The notes below the pieces were generated by a model, which saw only the letters and a program-made list of their open reading frames with translations, did no database searches and was not told the DNA's origin. This document shows positions 1 through 9,879 of a stretch of 64,000 nt of DNA, piece by piece (the stretch's first letter is position 1; each line of letters begins with the position of its first letter). Origin of the DNA: Crocodylus rhombifer (Eukaryota; Chordata; Crocodylia; Crocodylidae); assembly GCA_038503035.1 (NCBI GenBank), contig JAVSML010021662.1, positions 62,001-126,000 on the forward strand, read 5' to 3'. Made by a program: the position numbers and the translations under genes.

Positions 1-236
1 GTTTAGAATCATTCTTTTAACATGATTTTCTCCTCAGCCTAGATGGTGCTTTTTCTGTAAGTAAGATTTTAGGAAAACCATAAATCTACATTTATATCCA
101 GACTTCACAAGCTTTTTGGCTCAATGTGCTATGATGAAATCAAGACATGACATTGCAGTCTTTCTTGCTTGACCAATATACCATGAAGTAGAACTTGCTG
201 GATATCAGTGATCAAATATACCTGTATTGTATATGG
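1..236. other. Unassigned AT-rich sequence
   Basis: No coding frame, repeat end or RNA gene is visible. It is AT-rich flank of the hAT-like element that begins at 237. Confidence 0.4.
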
Positions 237-729
237 CAGTGTTTCTTAAATCGTGAATCATGAACCGTGAGGAAAGAAGCAGCACAAAAGATGCTGAAAG
301 CATCAAAAAACCTTATTATACCACATACTATTTCCCTTTAATACCAAATATTCTCTCTCAGAATTTCAAAATATGTACCCACAACAAATTTTAAAGGATC
401 ATAATTGTCATTGATATACTTTTTTACTTTTAACCTTAAACTATTTATATGGAGATCACATAAAGTTTTAGTTGAAGTGAGTGGACATCAATAAATCAGA
501 GTGAAATTTTTGTCGAACTCTTTTTTTTTCAGGGAAATAAAATCAGGTTCTCATCAATTGAGGTATTTTGTGAATCATGTTGATTTCAGCTGGGGAGGGA
601 AGCACTTAAGTTGTTCAGAAAAAATATAAAAAAGCATTTTTCCAAATATAGCATATTATTCTTTTATTCAAAACCACATTTGGCTTAGAAAATTACTTTT
701 ATTTTACTTTTAAAAATGAGTGATTTTTA

Positions 730-769
<40 letters not shown>

Positions 770-936
770 AAATGAACTTTTGTTTCAACAAAACATTTTA
801 TTTGACTGGAAATGAAATTTGATCATCTTTTTTAATTATGAGTTCTTTTCCCATTATTTTTTTGGAATGACTGGTGAACATAAAATCAGTTATTAATGCA
901 GCTCTACCCAAAGCCTCCAAAAGTTGAGAAACACTG
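237..936. mobile_element. Probable non-autonomous hAT-like element (Charlie-type ends)
   Basis: The left end reads CAGTGTTTCTTAAA and the reverse complement of the right end (924-936) reads CAGTGTTTCTCAA, so the first 13 bases agree at 12. CAGTG-TTTCTCAA is the usual terminal motif of Charlie-type hAT elements. The left end continues with a 'TCGTGA..ATGAACC' stretch that resembles the start of the element at 58285. The interior is AT-rich with a (TA)n run and encodes nothing. The 8-bp flanks, gtatatgg and ttgtagca, do not match, so a target duplication is not shown. Pairing two unrelated ends by chance is the main alternative. Confidence 0.45.
736..767. repeat. (TA)n microsatellite
   Basis: About 16 uninterrupted TA units inside the element at 237-936. 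Length polymorphism is likely. No other function is suggested. Confidence 0.9.
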
Positions 937-1114
937 TTGTAGCATGTAAGGGCCTTGTTACCACTTATGCTGTGAGTCACAAAAATGTTGATCAGTATTA
1001 GTGGTAGTTTAGATTTCGAAGGCTGTCCCCCACCTGAAAAGCAGTGATTTACCACTCAAGGCCTGGTGAGCAGGGGCAGGACTAGGAGCTGTAGCTTTGA
1101 GTTGCCACTAGGGC
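937..1114 (+). repeat. Unit A repeat, copy 1, first segment
   Basis: This stretch aligns with the reverse complement of about 53290-53540. Shared blocks include ggctgtccc-cacctg, ggggcaggactaggag and the run before gccacta. It is the first of three pieces of one older repeat, the others being 2022-2221 and 5327-5390. I do not recognise the family. No coding potential is visible. Confidence 0.7.
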
Positions 1115-2021
1115 TAGGGGCAGACATTCAAAAAACCTGAGCCTGAATTGATTCAATCTTTGCAAGTTAGTCTAACTTGGCTAAACCGGTTTGTAGAACA
1201 GACATCCCCTCTGCATTAAAGAAATACTGGCACATGCCTGCAGAGGTTCAGGCTAGAAGCCAGGTGGTGCTAGAGCAGGCCTTCCTTCCCTTCTACAGGG
1301 ATTCCCCCCCACCCCCAGCAGCCGAACAGGGAGTTGATAACACAGTATTTATCACCTCTAACTCAGTGTTTATCAGCCCATTAAGAAAACAAAGCCTCTC
1401 TCCATTAGTTCAAGGTTTTCTTAAACAATTTTTCCAAGGAGGGAATGGAGGGACATTGCCAACTACCTGTTGATTAGCTCCAAAAAGCCCTAAGCTGACA
1501 CAGTCCTGTCTACCTTTGTCTCATCTCCCACAGCAAGGAACGTACCCAGCATGTGGTCTGCTGGCTAATGGCGAGAGTTGTCTGTGTCAGGCACAGGGTG
1601 GGGGTAGGGGGGCAGGAAATCCCTGCTTGAGCAGGGATTGGTGTGGGGAAGGAGGTGGAAGCCAAGTAGACCCCACTATACGAGCAGTCTCTGCTAGAGC
1701 TGCAGCTGCAGCCAGGGAGCAGAGGGAAGGGGCCAGCCCAGCTCTCTGGAGCAGAGAGCCACACCCAGCCCAATGAGAATGCCAGGATGCTGGGGAACTG
1801 ATTTAACTTAAACTAGGAAAGGGTCTGGGACAGACATTGCAGACATTGCATTAACCGGTTTGCCCAAATCAGTTAAGTCTGATACTACATTCAACTAGAT
1901 TTATCTCAAACCAGTTTTAGCCATTTTCAAATCGGTTTCTATGCACTGAACATCTGTTCTATTATGAGTTTAAACCAGTTTCTGATCACTTAAACTGGTT
2001 TATGTGTAATGTCTGTCCCTA
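1115..2021. mobile_element. Non-autonomous TIR element, hAT-like, inserted in unit A
   Basis: The left end is TAGGGGCAGACATT and the reverse complement of the right end is TAGGGACAGACATT, 13 of 14 identical. Internal AAACCGGTTT / AAACTGGTTT motifs recur in both terminal regions. A shorter sister copy lies at 15060-15582 with the same order of blocks at both ends. The uninterrupted unit A copy at 53050-53540 shows where the element went in: gccacta joins directly to aaaaggcgggtgag. The flanks (actagggc left, gcagaaagg right) look like a diverged copy of about 8 bp, as expected for hAT. Two open frames of about 87 codons lie inside on opposite strands but resemble nothing known. No transposase is present. 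Confidence 0.75.
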
Positions 2022-2221
2022 GCAGAAAGGGCTGGTGAGCAAGGACAGGCTGCTATCCCTGGGATACTGGAGGATTTCAACTTGGGTAGCACTTCCGTGG
2101 GAAGTGGCCACATTTTAATGAAAGAGGAGCTGGGTAGTGTGGATCAAAGATAATGTTGCCATGGAGTGGCATAACTTTGAGCTGCATAGTGAATGCTTAA
2201 AACCACTTTAAAGTGTTAATG
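2022..2221 (+). repeat. Unit A repeat, copy 1, second segment
   Basis: It aligns with the reverse complement of about 53095-53300. Shared blocks include gggatactggagga, acttcaacttgg, gaagaggag-tgggtag, agcataactttgagctgcata and ccactttaaagtgttaatg. It ends at aatg (2218-2221), where the CR1 block begins. The repeat resumes after the same aatg at 5327-5330. Confidence 0.75.
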
Positions 2222-3838
2222 CTTGACTGTCCAGGGAACTAGTGGACCTCCTGCATCTTAAAAGAAAGGCCTACAAAGGATGGAGGACTGGAACCACCAC
2301 CAAGGAGGAATACTGTGCTCTCGTCTGGATCTGCAGAGAGCAAACTAGGAAAGCCAAGGCTGCAACAGAACTCCAGCTAGCCACAAATATCAAGTGCAAT
2401 AAAAAGTCCTTTTTTTTTATATGTGGGGAGCCAGAGGAAAAGCAAGGACAACATTAGACCCCTGCTAAACCAGATGGGACAACTGACAACCGATGCCCAA
2501 GAGAAAGCAAACTTGCTAAAAGGGTACTTTGTGTCAGTTTTTCACTAGTCCCATGGGATGCCCCTGCCCACTATGGGACAGGCCCAGGTGAAGGAGATTC
2601 CTTACCCTCCATCAATGCTGACCTCGTAGGTCTTCCTTGACCAATCTCATTCCCTTTTATGACCAGGTGACCTATCACACGGACAAGGGAGAGGAGACTG
2701 ATGTTATATAGCTTGACTTTACAAAAGCCTTCGATCAGGAACCCCATGATTGACTCTTGGCAAAAGTGGCCAACTGCAGCCTCAGGTCCACCAAGATCTG
2801 CTGGCTGGGGAATTGGCTCCGTGGGTCGGACCCAGAGGGTGGTGGTTGATGGAAGTCAATTGTTGTGATGCACTGTGACCATCAGGGTCTGTCAAGGCTC
2901 TGTCCTAGGGCCTATACTATTTAACATCTTCATTAATGATGAGACATTAGTGTCAGAAGTGAAATGGCCAACTTTGCTGATGACACCAAACTCTGGGGTA
3001 AAGCATCCACACCTGAGGTAGGAGGGTGATCCAGGCAGTCCTTGATAGGCTCAGAAAATGGGGGGATGAGAACCTGATGGTGTTACCAAAAAATGCAAGG
3101 TTCTCCACCTTAGGAGGAAAAACCTGCAGCATGCTTATAGGCTTGGCAGTGCTGCACGGAAAAAAAGAGACTTGGGGGTCATCATTGATCACAAGATGAA
3201 CATGAGCCTTCAATGTGATGCTGTAGCTAGTAAAACGAGCAAAATGCTGGCTTGCATTCATAGATGCTTCTCTAGCAAATCCCAGGATGTCATTCTCCCA
3301 TTGTACTTGGCCTTGGTGAGGCCAGAGCTGGAGTACTGTGTCCAGTTTTGGGCTCCACAACTCAAAAAGGATGTGGAGAAGCTTGAGAGAGTGCAGAGGA
3401 GAGCCACGTGCATGATCAGACGTCAGGAAAACAGACCTTATGGTGAGAAGCTGAGAGCCATGGCACTCTTCAGCCTGGAAAAGCGCAGGCTCAGGTGTGA
3501 TCTGGTGGCCACCTACAAGTTTATCAGGGGTGTTCACCAGGATTTGGGAGAATGTCTGTTCACCACAGTGCCCCAAGGGATGATAAAATTGAATGGTCAC
3601 AAACTCCTCCATAACCAATTCGGGCTGGATATAAGGAAGAACTTCTTTACTGTCCAAGCCCCCAAGGTTTGGAATAGACTGCCGCCAAAGGTGGTTCAAA
3701 CACCTGCTTTAAACACCTTCAAGAGACATTTGGATGCTTATCTTGCTGGGATCCTATGATCCTTGCTGACTTCCTGTCCCTGGGCTAGGGGGCTGGACTC
3801 AATGATCTTCTGAGGACTCTTCCAGCCCTAGTGTTGAG
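2222..3838 (+). mobile_element. CR1 LINE, 5'-truncated and internally deleted, degenerate ORF2
   Basis: This is a non-LTR retrotransposon remnant of the CR1 clade. Residues like VDLLHLKRKAYKGW at 2239-2280 match the linker upstream of the reverse transcriptase. At 2640-2760 the finger/palm region is readable (FYDQVTYHTD, LDFTKAFD) with stops. The segment between roughly 2540 and 2620 lacks the middle of the RT fingers, so an internal deletion is likely. 3172-3759 is an open C-terminal stretch of about 195 codons with the CR1 hallmarks LVRPELEYC, RVQRRAT, LFSLEKRRL and a final AYLAGIL. A short 3' UTR follows. It has no endonuclease domain and cannot be active. Confidence 0.9.
3172..3759 (+). 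pseudogene. CR1 ORF2 C-terminal fragment (open, 195 codons)
   Basis: This is the longest intact open stretch in the window. It is the part of CR1 ORF2 downstream of the RT palm: DLGVIIDHKMNMS-like opening, [56 protein letters not shown] and the terminal AYLAGIL. The first methionine is only where the open frame starts; the true ORF begins far upstream. The catalytic RT motifs lie outside this stretch and are broken, so no function is expected. A 248-codon frame on the opposite strand (2953-3699) is its antisense shadow. Confidence 0.85.
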
Positions 3839-5326
3839 GGAGCCTAGCAGGGGTCATTGCAGGGCCCTTGGCACAGTTTTATGAGTGCTTGTGGTGCTCG
3901 GGCCAGGTGCCAGATGATTGGAAGATAACCAACGTGGTCCCCATCTTTAAAAAAGGGAGGAGGGAGGACCCGGGCAACTATAGGCCCATCAGTCTTACCT
4001 CAATCCTAGGGAAACTCTTTGAGAAGATCATCAAGGAGCACATCTGCAATGGGCTGGCTTCAGGGATGATGCTTAAGGTCAACCAGCATGGTTTCATTAG
4101 GGGCAGGTCATGTCTTACCAACCTGATTGTTTTTTATGATCAGGTCACAAAAATATTGGATGCAGGTGTCGCCGTGAACGTAGTCTTTCTGGACTTCAGC
4201 AAGGCCTTTGACACCATCTCCCACCCCATCCTCATTAAAACACTAGGCAACTGTGGCACTGATGCCTACACAGTCAGATGGATTGCAGGTTGGCTGAAGG
4301 GTCGTACTCAGAGGGTGGTGGTGGATGGCTTATATTCAACCTAGGGGAAAGTGGGCAGTGGACTCCCCCAGGGCTCAGTCCCTGGGCCTGCTCCGTTCAA
4401 TTTCTTTACCAGCGATTTGAATGATGGGGTGAAAAGCAACCTGTTTAAATTTGCTGATGATACCAAAATTTGGGGTGAGGTGAGCACACTAGTAGGGAGG
4501 GAAAGACTGCAGCAAGACCTGGGTAGGTTACAGGGGTGAGCTAACAAAAACAGGATGTGTTTCAATACTGACAAGTGCAGGGTGCTGCACTCGGGCAGTA
4601 GTAACCAGCAGCACACTTACAAGATGGGGAACTCCCTTCTTGAGAGCACGGAGGCAGAAAGGGATCTTGGAGTTATTGTTGACTCCAAGACGAACATGGG
4701 CCGACAACGCGAGGTCACGGTTGGCAGGGCTAACCGGACCTTGTCATGCATCCACAGGTCAAGTAGGGCCAAGGAGGTGATCCTCCCCCTTTACATGACA
4801 CTGGTCAGGCCACAGCTGGAGTACTGTGTCCAGTTCTATGCGCCCCACTTCAGGAGGGATGTGGACAGCATGGAGAGGGTCCAGAGGAGGCCACTCACAT
4901 GATCCAGGGACAACAGGGCAGACCCTACAATGAGAGACTGCGGGACCTGAACCTGTTCAGCCTTCACAAGAGAAGGCTGAGGGGGGACCTGGTGACTGTC
5001 TATAAACTCACTAGGGGGGACCAGAAGGGTTTGGGAGAGAACTTGTTTCCCCTAGTGCCCCCTGGCATGACAAGGAACAATGGTCACAAGTTGTTGGAGA
5101 GTAGGTTCAGATTAGACATCTGTAAGAACTACTTCACAGTCAGGGCGGCTAGGATCTGGAACCAACTTCCAAGGGAAGTGGTGCTGGCTCCTACCCTGGG
5201 GGTCTTTAAGAGAAGGCTTGATGCCTACCTAGCTGGGATCATTTGAGCCCAGTTTTTCTCCTGCTCGGGTCGGGTCAGACTTGAAGATCTACAAGGTCCC
5301 TCCGACCCCACTTCTATGATTCTATG
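3839..5326 (+). mobile_element. CR1 LINE second copy, 5'-truncated, RT readable
   Basis: A second CR1 copy follows the first head to tail. It begins inside the RT fingers at about 3845 and runs to a 3' end of ATTCTATG-type repeats (ttctatgattctatg, 5311-5326). Readable RT motifs in order are NYRPISLTSILGKLFEK, GFIRGRSCLTNL, VVFLDFSKAFD (first catalytic Asp), LPQGSVPGP and FADDTKIWG (the YxDD-type box as FADD). The C-terminal LVRPQLEYC and LFSLHKRRL blocks and an AYLAGII end follow. Stops or frameshifts fall near 4342, 4538 and 4900. The copy is dead but better preserved than the first. Confidence 0.92.
3868..5246 (+). pseudogene. CR1 reverse transcriptase remnant in four open pieces
   Basis: The pieces are 3868-4344 (fingers and first palm Asp), 4351-4539 (LPQGS and FADD boxes), 4555-4902 (thumb, NTDKCRVLHSG and LVRPQLEYC) and 4899-5246 (C-terminal LFSLHKRRL to AYLAGII). 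The first three share one frame separated by stop codons, and the fourth is shifted. Both catalytic Asp motifs are still readable, but the N-terminal endonuclease and start are gone. Reverse transcription at the target site is the family role; this copy cannot do it. Confidence 0.88.
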
Positions 5327-5390
5327 AATGTGTGGACAATCCAGGAGTCAAGAGCTCCAGGAGCTGCCCAAAATTACTGTGTAACAAGGC
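5327..5390 (+). repeat. Unit A repeat, copy 1, third segment
   Basis: 5331-5379 aligns with the reverse complement of 53050-53098 (ggacaatccagg, agagctccaggagctgccc, aaaattac). It continues directly from the aatg at 2218-2221 once the CR1 block is removed, so aatg is present on both sides of the LINE. Confidence 0.75.
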
Positions 5391-7528
5391 ACTAAGAGAG
5401 TTATACTGTCCCTGCTGGATCTGTTTGGGCCACTTTTAGTGAGACCTTTTCAGGAACATCTACTGCAGTTGTACAAACAAATAATTACAACCATATTTCT
5501 GTGTTGTGCTAAGGATCGGATTATCAGTGTTGAATATTTAGAAAGGTCAATGTCTCATATATAAAAGTACAGAGAAATATAAAGCCAACATGGAATGTCA
5601 TTAATATTTACTGCAAATACACTATACCATTTGGAGTCCAAGCAGCGCATTTCTCCCTGTAATAGAACATGTTTCTAAAATGGATTAAATCCTGATTTGA
5701 TTTTTTTACTGTACATATTACAAATGCATTTAATTTTAAGTGACAAAATAAAATGTAGCATATGACATACTACTCTGATGTATAGCAGTTTCACCAGTAA
5801 TCCCATATGAGATATATCTTTTTTTATAAAAATGTCAGTGTTGCCTGCATTAGCTCAACAGGCCCATATATTCCTAGCAGTGCTGCACCTGAGTCCTTTG
5901 ACTTAACCAAACATTAAATACTCTGGAAGAATCTCACCAGGAGGGATAAAAATGAGACAAATGGGATTCATTCATCTTACTGTATATAACACATACGTTC
6001 TCTCTTCTTGTAATCCTGTTCATTTGCATAGCACAAAAGCAGGATCATAATATAGGCTATACTGTTTAGGGCCCATTGCAAACATTGCCACTGACTTCTA
6101 AAGAAACAGGATGAGCTATCAAAGCCCTGAGACGGAGAGTGTAGAAAAGATATATCAAAGACAAAGTCTTATTTGGAGGCCACTGTTTGTCTCAAATAGA
6201 GAACAAATATATAAATAATAACACTAATCACATGATTGGGTTATAGGCATAAGTCTCCAGAATCCTTTGGAGGCTTTAATGTGTTGACATCAGCAACATA
6301 GAATCCTCTCAGGGCATCATGACCAGTCTGACCTCTTGCCTCTCAAATTATGTTATTTTTGAATAACAATTATGGAAATTAACTTATCAGTGCAAATTGA
6401 TACATGGCACTGGTTCTGCAGAATAAACTGTGCTGTACCATTTTATTTATTTATGCTCCTTTGTAAACCAACCATAGTGCCACAAAGGGAGAGTGAATGC
6501 ATCGTTAATGCAGAGGGACAGTAAGGCTACAGATATGCATAGGAATCCAGCCGCTTGGGAGACACCTGGGTATACCTAAATATTATGTGGGATTAAAGCT
6601 GGCAGAAAAATGGAAGAGGTTTTTCACATGCATGCAGAAAAATGGAAATAAATGCCATTCTCCATGTGCTGAAATGGAATGTTATTTACATTTTTTCATG
6701 ACCATTGTAAAGAAAAGAAAAATCAGTGCTTGGTTTTATAGTGTTTGATGCTTTCTTTCCCTCTGCTATCCTCGCTTTCTCTGAGTCACTGAAAATGTGT
6801 ACTGCAGAAATAATGGTCCAGGACATATTGAGAACAGAAAACATGGAAAAGAGTACTCTGAACAATGACAAATCTCCACTTTTGTGTGTGGTCAAAGACA
6901 GGGGAATTTGGGGGGTGGGCGGGAGGAAGAAAAGCTGAGGTGTGCTCCTTGGAGATCACAATCTTGCTCAAAAGCAAATGGATTGAATTTGTGTTTGGGA
7001 GACATCCCACCGGAAAATGAGATTCTTATTTAGCAACAGAGTGATAAAAACCTACCATGTTTTTGAACAGAAAGAGCTGAATCCTATCACTGGTGCTAGA
7101 AAGTTCAAAGTGGCCAGGATTAGCAACACAGAAATAACAATAAATCCCAGTCAGTCACAGGCACGTTACAGTGTCATTATCTGCATTGTATATGGACCAG
7201 AGAAGCTGAGGTGCAGAGACATTAACAGCAGCCAGAGGAGACACAGAAAGGATGTAGTTAAGCTGGATAAAGGACACAGATCACTTGTGCTTTATCTTTG
7301 GCCATATTTACATGCTACAAGGCAGTGCTAAATGAAGTTGTATGGCTGTGTAAGTCTGGTGCTCCACCTAGACTGAGTAGCCCTGGTGAAAAGCAGAATG
7401 TCTTAGCCTGAGCATAGTACCACACTAGCAAGGCTATAGTACTCTCACTACCCACACTAACTTGTTTAGAGCTAGCTTGAGTATCTCAGCATGGTCTGCT
7501 TTGTACTGTATATAGACAGCACCCGAAA
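5391..7528. other. Unassigned noncoding sequence
   Basis: About 2.1 kb of AT-rich sequence with no recognisable gene or repeat boundary. A stretch at about 7198-7262 (aagctgaggtgcagag) loosely resembles the antisense of a MIR, too weakly to call. Open frames of 60-104 codons here look like chance. Confidence 0.4.
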
Positions 7529-7712
7529 TAGAATCATAGGAAATGAGGGTTGGAAGGGATCTCAGGAAGTCATCGAGTCCAACCCCCTGCTCAAAACAGG
7601 GCCATTCCCAACTAGATCATCTCAGCCAAAGCTTTGTCTACCCAGGTCTTAAAAAACGTCCAAGAATGGAGATTCCACCATCTCTCTGGGTAACCTGTTC
7701 CAGTAGGTCACC
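7529..7712 (-). mobile_element. CR1 3' end fragment
   Basis: Read on the plus strand it begins agaatcatagg, then gggttggaagggatctcagg, gagtccaaccccctgctcaa and ggagattccaccatc. This is the reverse complement of the CR1 C-terminal coding end and 3' UTR. The LINE therefore lies on the minus strand with its 3' end at 7529. It is 5'-truncated to under 200 bp. Confidence 0.88.
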
Positions 7713-8539
7713 TGAAAAAGTGTGTACTGTATTCAAAAGCTTGTTTGCATCCACCCCAACGATGGAGTTATCACCCACAACAATCCTTGCCTCTCACATT
7801 TCCTGAATCATCACAATTACAACATGATTCTAATGGATATGTTGAAATATGTTTACATCAAGTGTCTGGCAAACAATTTCAAAGAAAACATAAAAAATAA
7901 AAAAGTGTTCATGTGGGGAAAAGGAATAAAGTTGTCAGCGAATGCCATAAAAATGAATTCAGCTTCATTCCGAGTAACGCCTGGCTGGAAATACTGTTTT
8001 GAACAGCCCTGAAACAAATTTAGCTACACACCTCAAAGTCACGGTTAACAACTCTATTGACGTTACCACAAAGTGTTTCCATTTCTTCCTCCTGTTTCCT
8101 ACTAAAATCCTCAAATTTTAAATCCTAAACGTTTATTGTAATTTACAAAGCAGAGACTGACAACTGCGGCAAAGCAGCAGAGAAATCAGATTCTTCCAAG
8201 ATGCAAGTGGAGAGCTCTTGTTATAATTTTTTAACTAACATTTGTATCAGTGATGAGTTTTGAATCTTCTTACACCAGTTCGGAGTTCTGTTTGGCCACA
8301 GTTTGCACACACCTCCACTGATCGCTGCTATCTTGATTCTTTCTTTCAGCTGAGCCGAGCACAGTGCAGAAACTGCATGATGGCAAAGATCAGGACATTA
8401 TTCTAGGAAGGGCCAATGGTTGTTCTGCCCCTGAGGAAGCTGTATCAATCACTACTGGCCCTTTTTAACTATACCTGGCTGCTGTAGTGCTCTACCCATA
8501 GGCATTTTCACCCAGCTATAGCCCTACACAAAAGTGGCA
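7713..8539. other. Unassigned noncoding sequence
   Basis: Nothing recognisable. Short open frames only. Confidence 0.35.
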
Positions 8540-8905
8540 TTAAGTAAATTCCAAGGGGGGTCAGGATCACCCATACTTCAGCTGTGTTGTGGAAGTGTTG
8601 GGGAAGTCTTTATCACCACAAAGGATGGAGCCGTGTATGCTTGTGAGGGCAAGCACTGTGGCTGGCACATTAGGCACCAAGCCACGCACTTCCAAACGTG
8701 GGCAAGTGGTGCCTCCTGAGCTTGGGGGGGCACCAGATCACCAATGGGGAGGTGCCCAGTGGCCAGTTGCTGAGCCCGAAATCACCAGTGGCAAAAATGG
8801 AAGTGCACTTCTGCTGGCACTTCTGATTTTGTAGCTGGCATTTCCAGGGGGGTGCACGGTCAATCTCAGGGGGTGGATGTGCACCCACAGCACCCCCTAC
8901 GCATC
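8540..8905. repeat. GC-rich repeat-like island, unclassified
   Basis: The stretch is clearly richer in G and C than its flanks, with many ggggg runs and repeated CACTTCTG / GGAAGTGC motifs. It looks like a dispersed repeat body, but I saw no terminal repeats and no second copy in the window. Overlapping 60-80 codon frames on both strands reflect base composition and are not genes. Confidence 0.35.
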
Positions 8906-9602
8906 GCCAATGCTTCCAAAGCTGAAAGCGTAAGTTTATACAACTTGAACAAAATATTGTAGCCCCTTTGTTTGGACTGTAGAAGACCCGTATCTTCCAT
9001 GAATCAGGAACAAAAATATAGGCATAATATATGCAGACTCTGTATTTAAATCTTGAAGTAATTCAGATGTTGTACATTGCAGTCAAGAACAAACATGCTT
9101 TGGGTGATGAAGGAGTAATTAGCCCATACATAAGTGTGATTCAGTACCATGTCAGGGGGGCTTACTATTGTTGCCTGTGTGCCAGTCCATAAGGTGCAAA
9201 TCTACCCTTCCTTTTCTGTCCAGTGTGGAAAGTAAATTTGGGGAATCTCTGAGTGTTTCTTACACTAACGTTGCAACAACCTAGGAAGCATGAGGGGAGG
9301 ATCACAGGTTGCAGAATATACCAAAAGACTATTCTCTAAGTATGTGACTAGAAAAATAGCAGCAGCGTCTCTGCTAACAGTTCCATAAGTAAAGAGTCAG
9401 TGCACTGTTACAAACCAGGAGTCTTTCCATTACCAGCTGGTGAAACATGATTACCTTACGTATGACATATTAATCAATCCTTGAGCTGGGCTTTTAATAT
9501 ATAGTATGGCTTCCAAGTTTGATGGTTAGGAATCTAGGAAAGAAGGCATAGAATCTGCAGTTCCTGGAGGAAAGCAGAAAAATGTTCTTTTCTTCTTCTT
9601 CC
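8906..9602. other. Unassigned noncoding sequence
   Basis: No gene or repeat boundary recognised. Confidence 0.35.
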
Positions 9603-9879
9603 CGGGTGTGTCGACATGTGGATTTACTGTGCGGTAATTTTCTGTGTACAGTAAATGGTCTACATGTGCAGCTGTTAAAGCGCAGTAACACTGTGTAGAA
9701 CACATAATGTTGCTGTGCAGTAAGGCATCTACAACTAATAGTGCCTAAATTGCTATAGTTACTGTGCAGTATTGGCATGCATTTGTAGATGTGCACCCAT
9801 ACTGTGCAGTATTCTTTTTGGTTACTGAGCAGTAACCTAAATTGCTGTGCAGTAAATATGCACTTGTAGATGCGCCCCC
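9603..9879. mobile_element. MITE with internal CTGTGCAGTA repeats
   Basis: The left end GGGTGTGTCGACATGTGG pairs with the reverse complement of the right end, GGGGCGCATCTACAAGTG, both leading into ATTTACTG. Inside, about eight variants of (A)CTGTGCAGTAA occur at irregular spacing on both strands. The ends resemble those at 28735 and 44906 (GGGC.TGTCTACATGAGA). A Harbinger-like crocodilian MITE family such as Chompy is possible; this is inference from end sequence only. The 141-codon antisense frame across it (9494-9919) is not credible as a gene. Confidence 0.65.

Noticed and set aside
2953..3699. 248-codon minus-strand open frame, the longest in the window
   Set aside because: It lies antisense to the open CR1 C-terminus at 3172-3759 and resembles no protein. 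It is a shadow of CR1 codon use.
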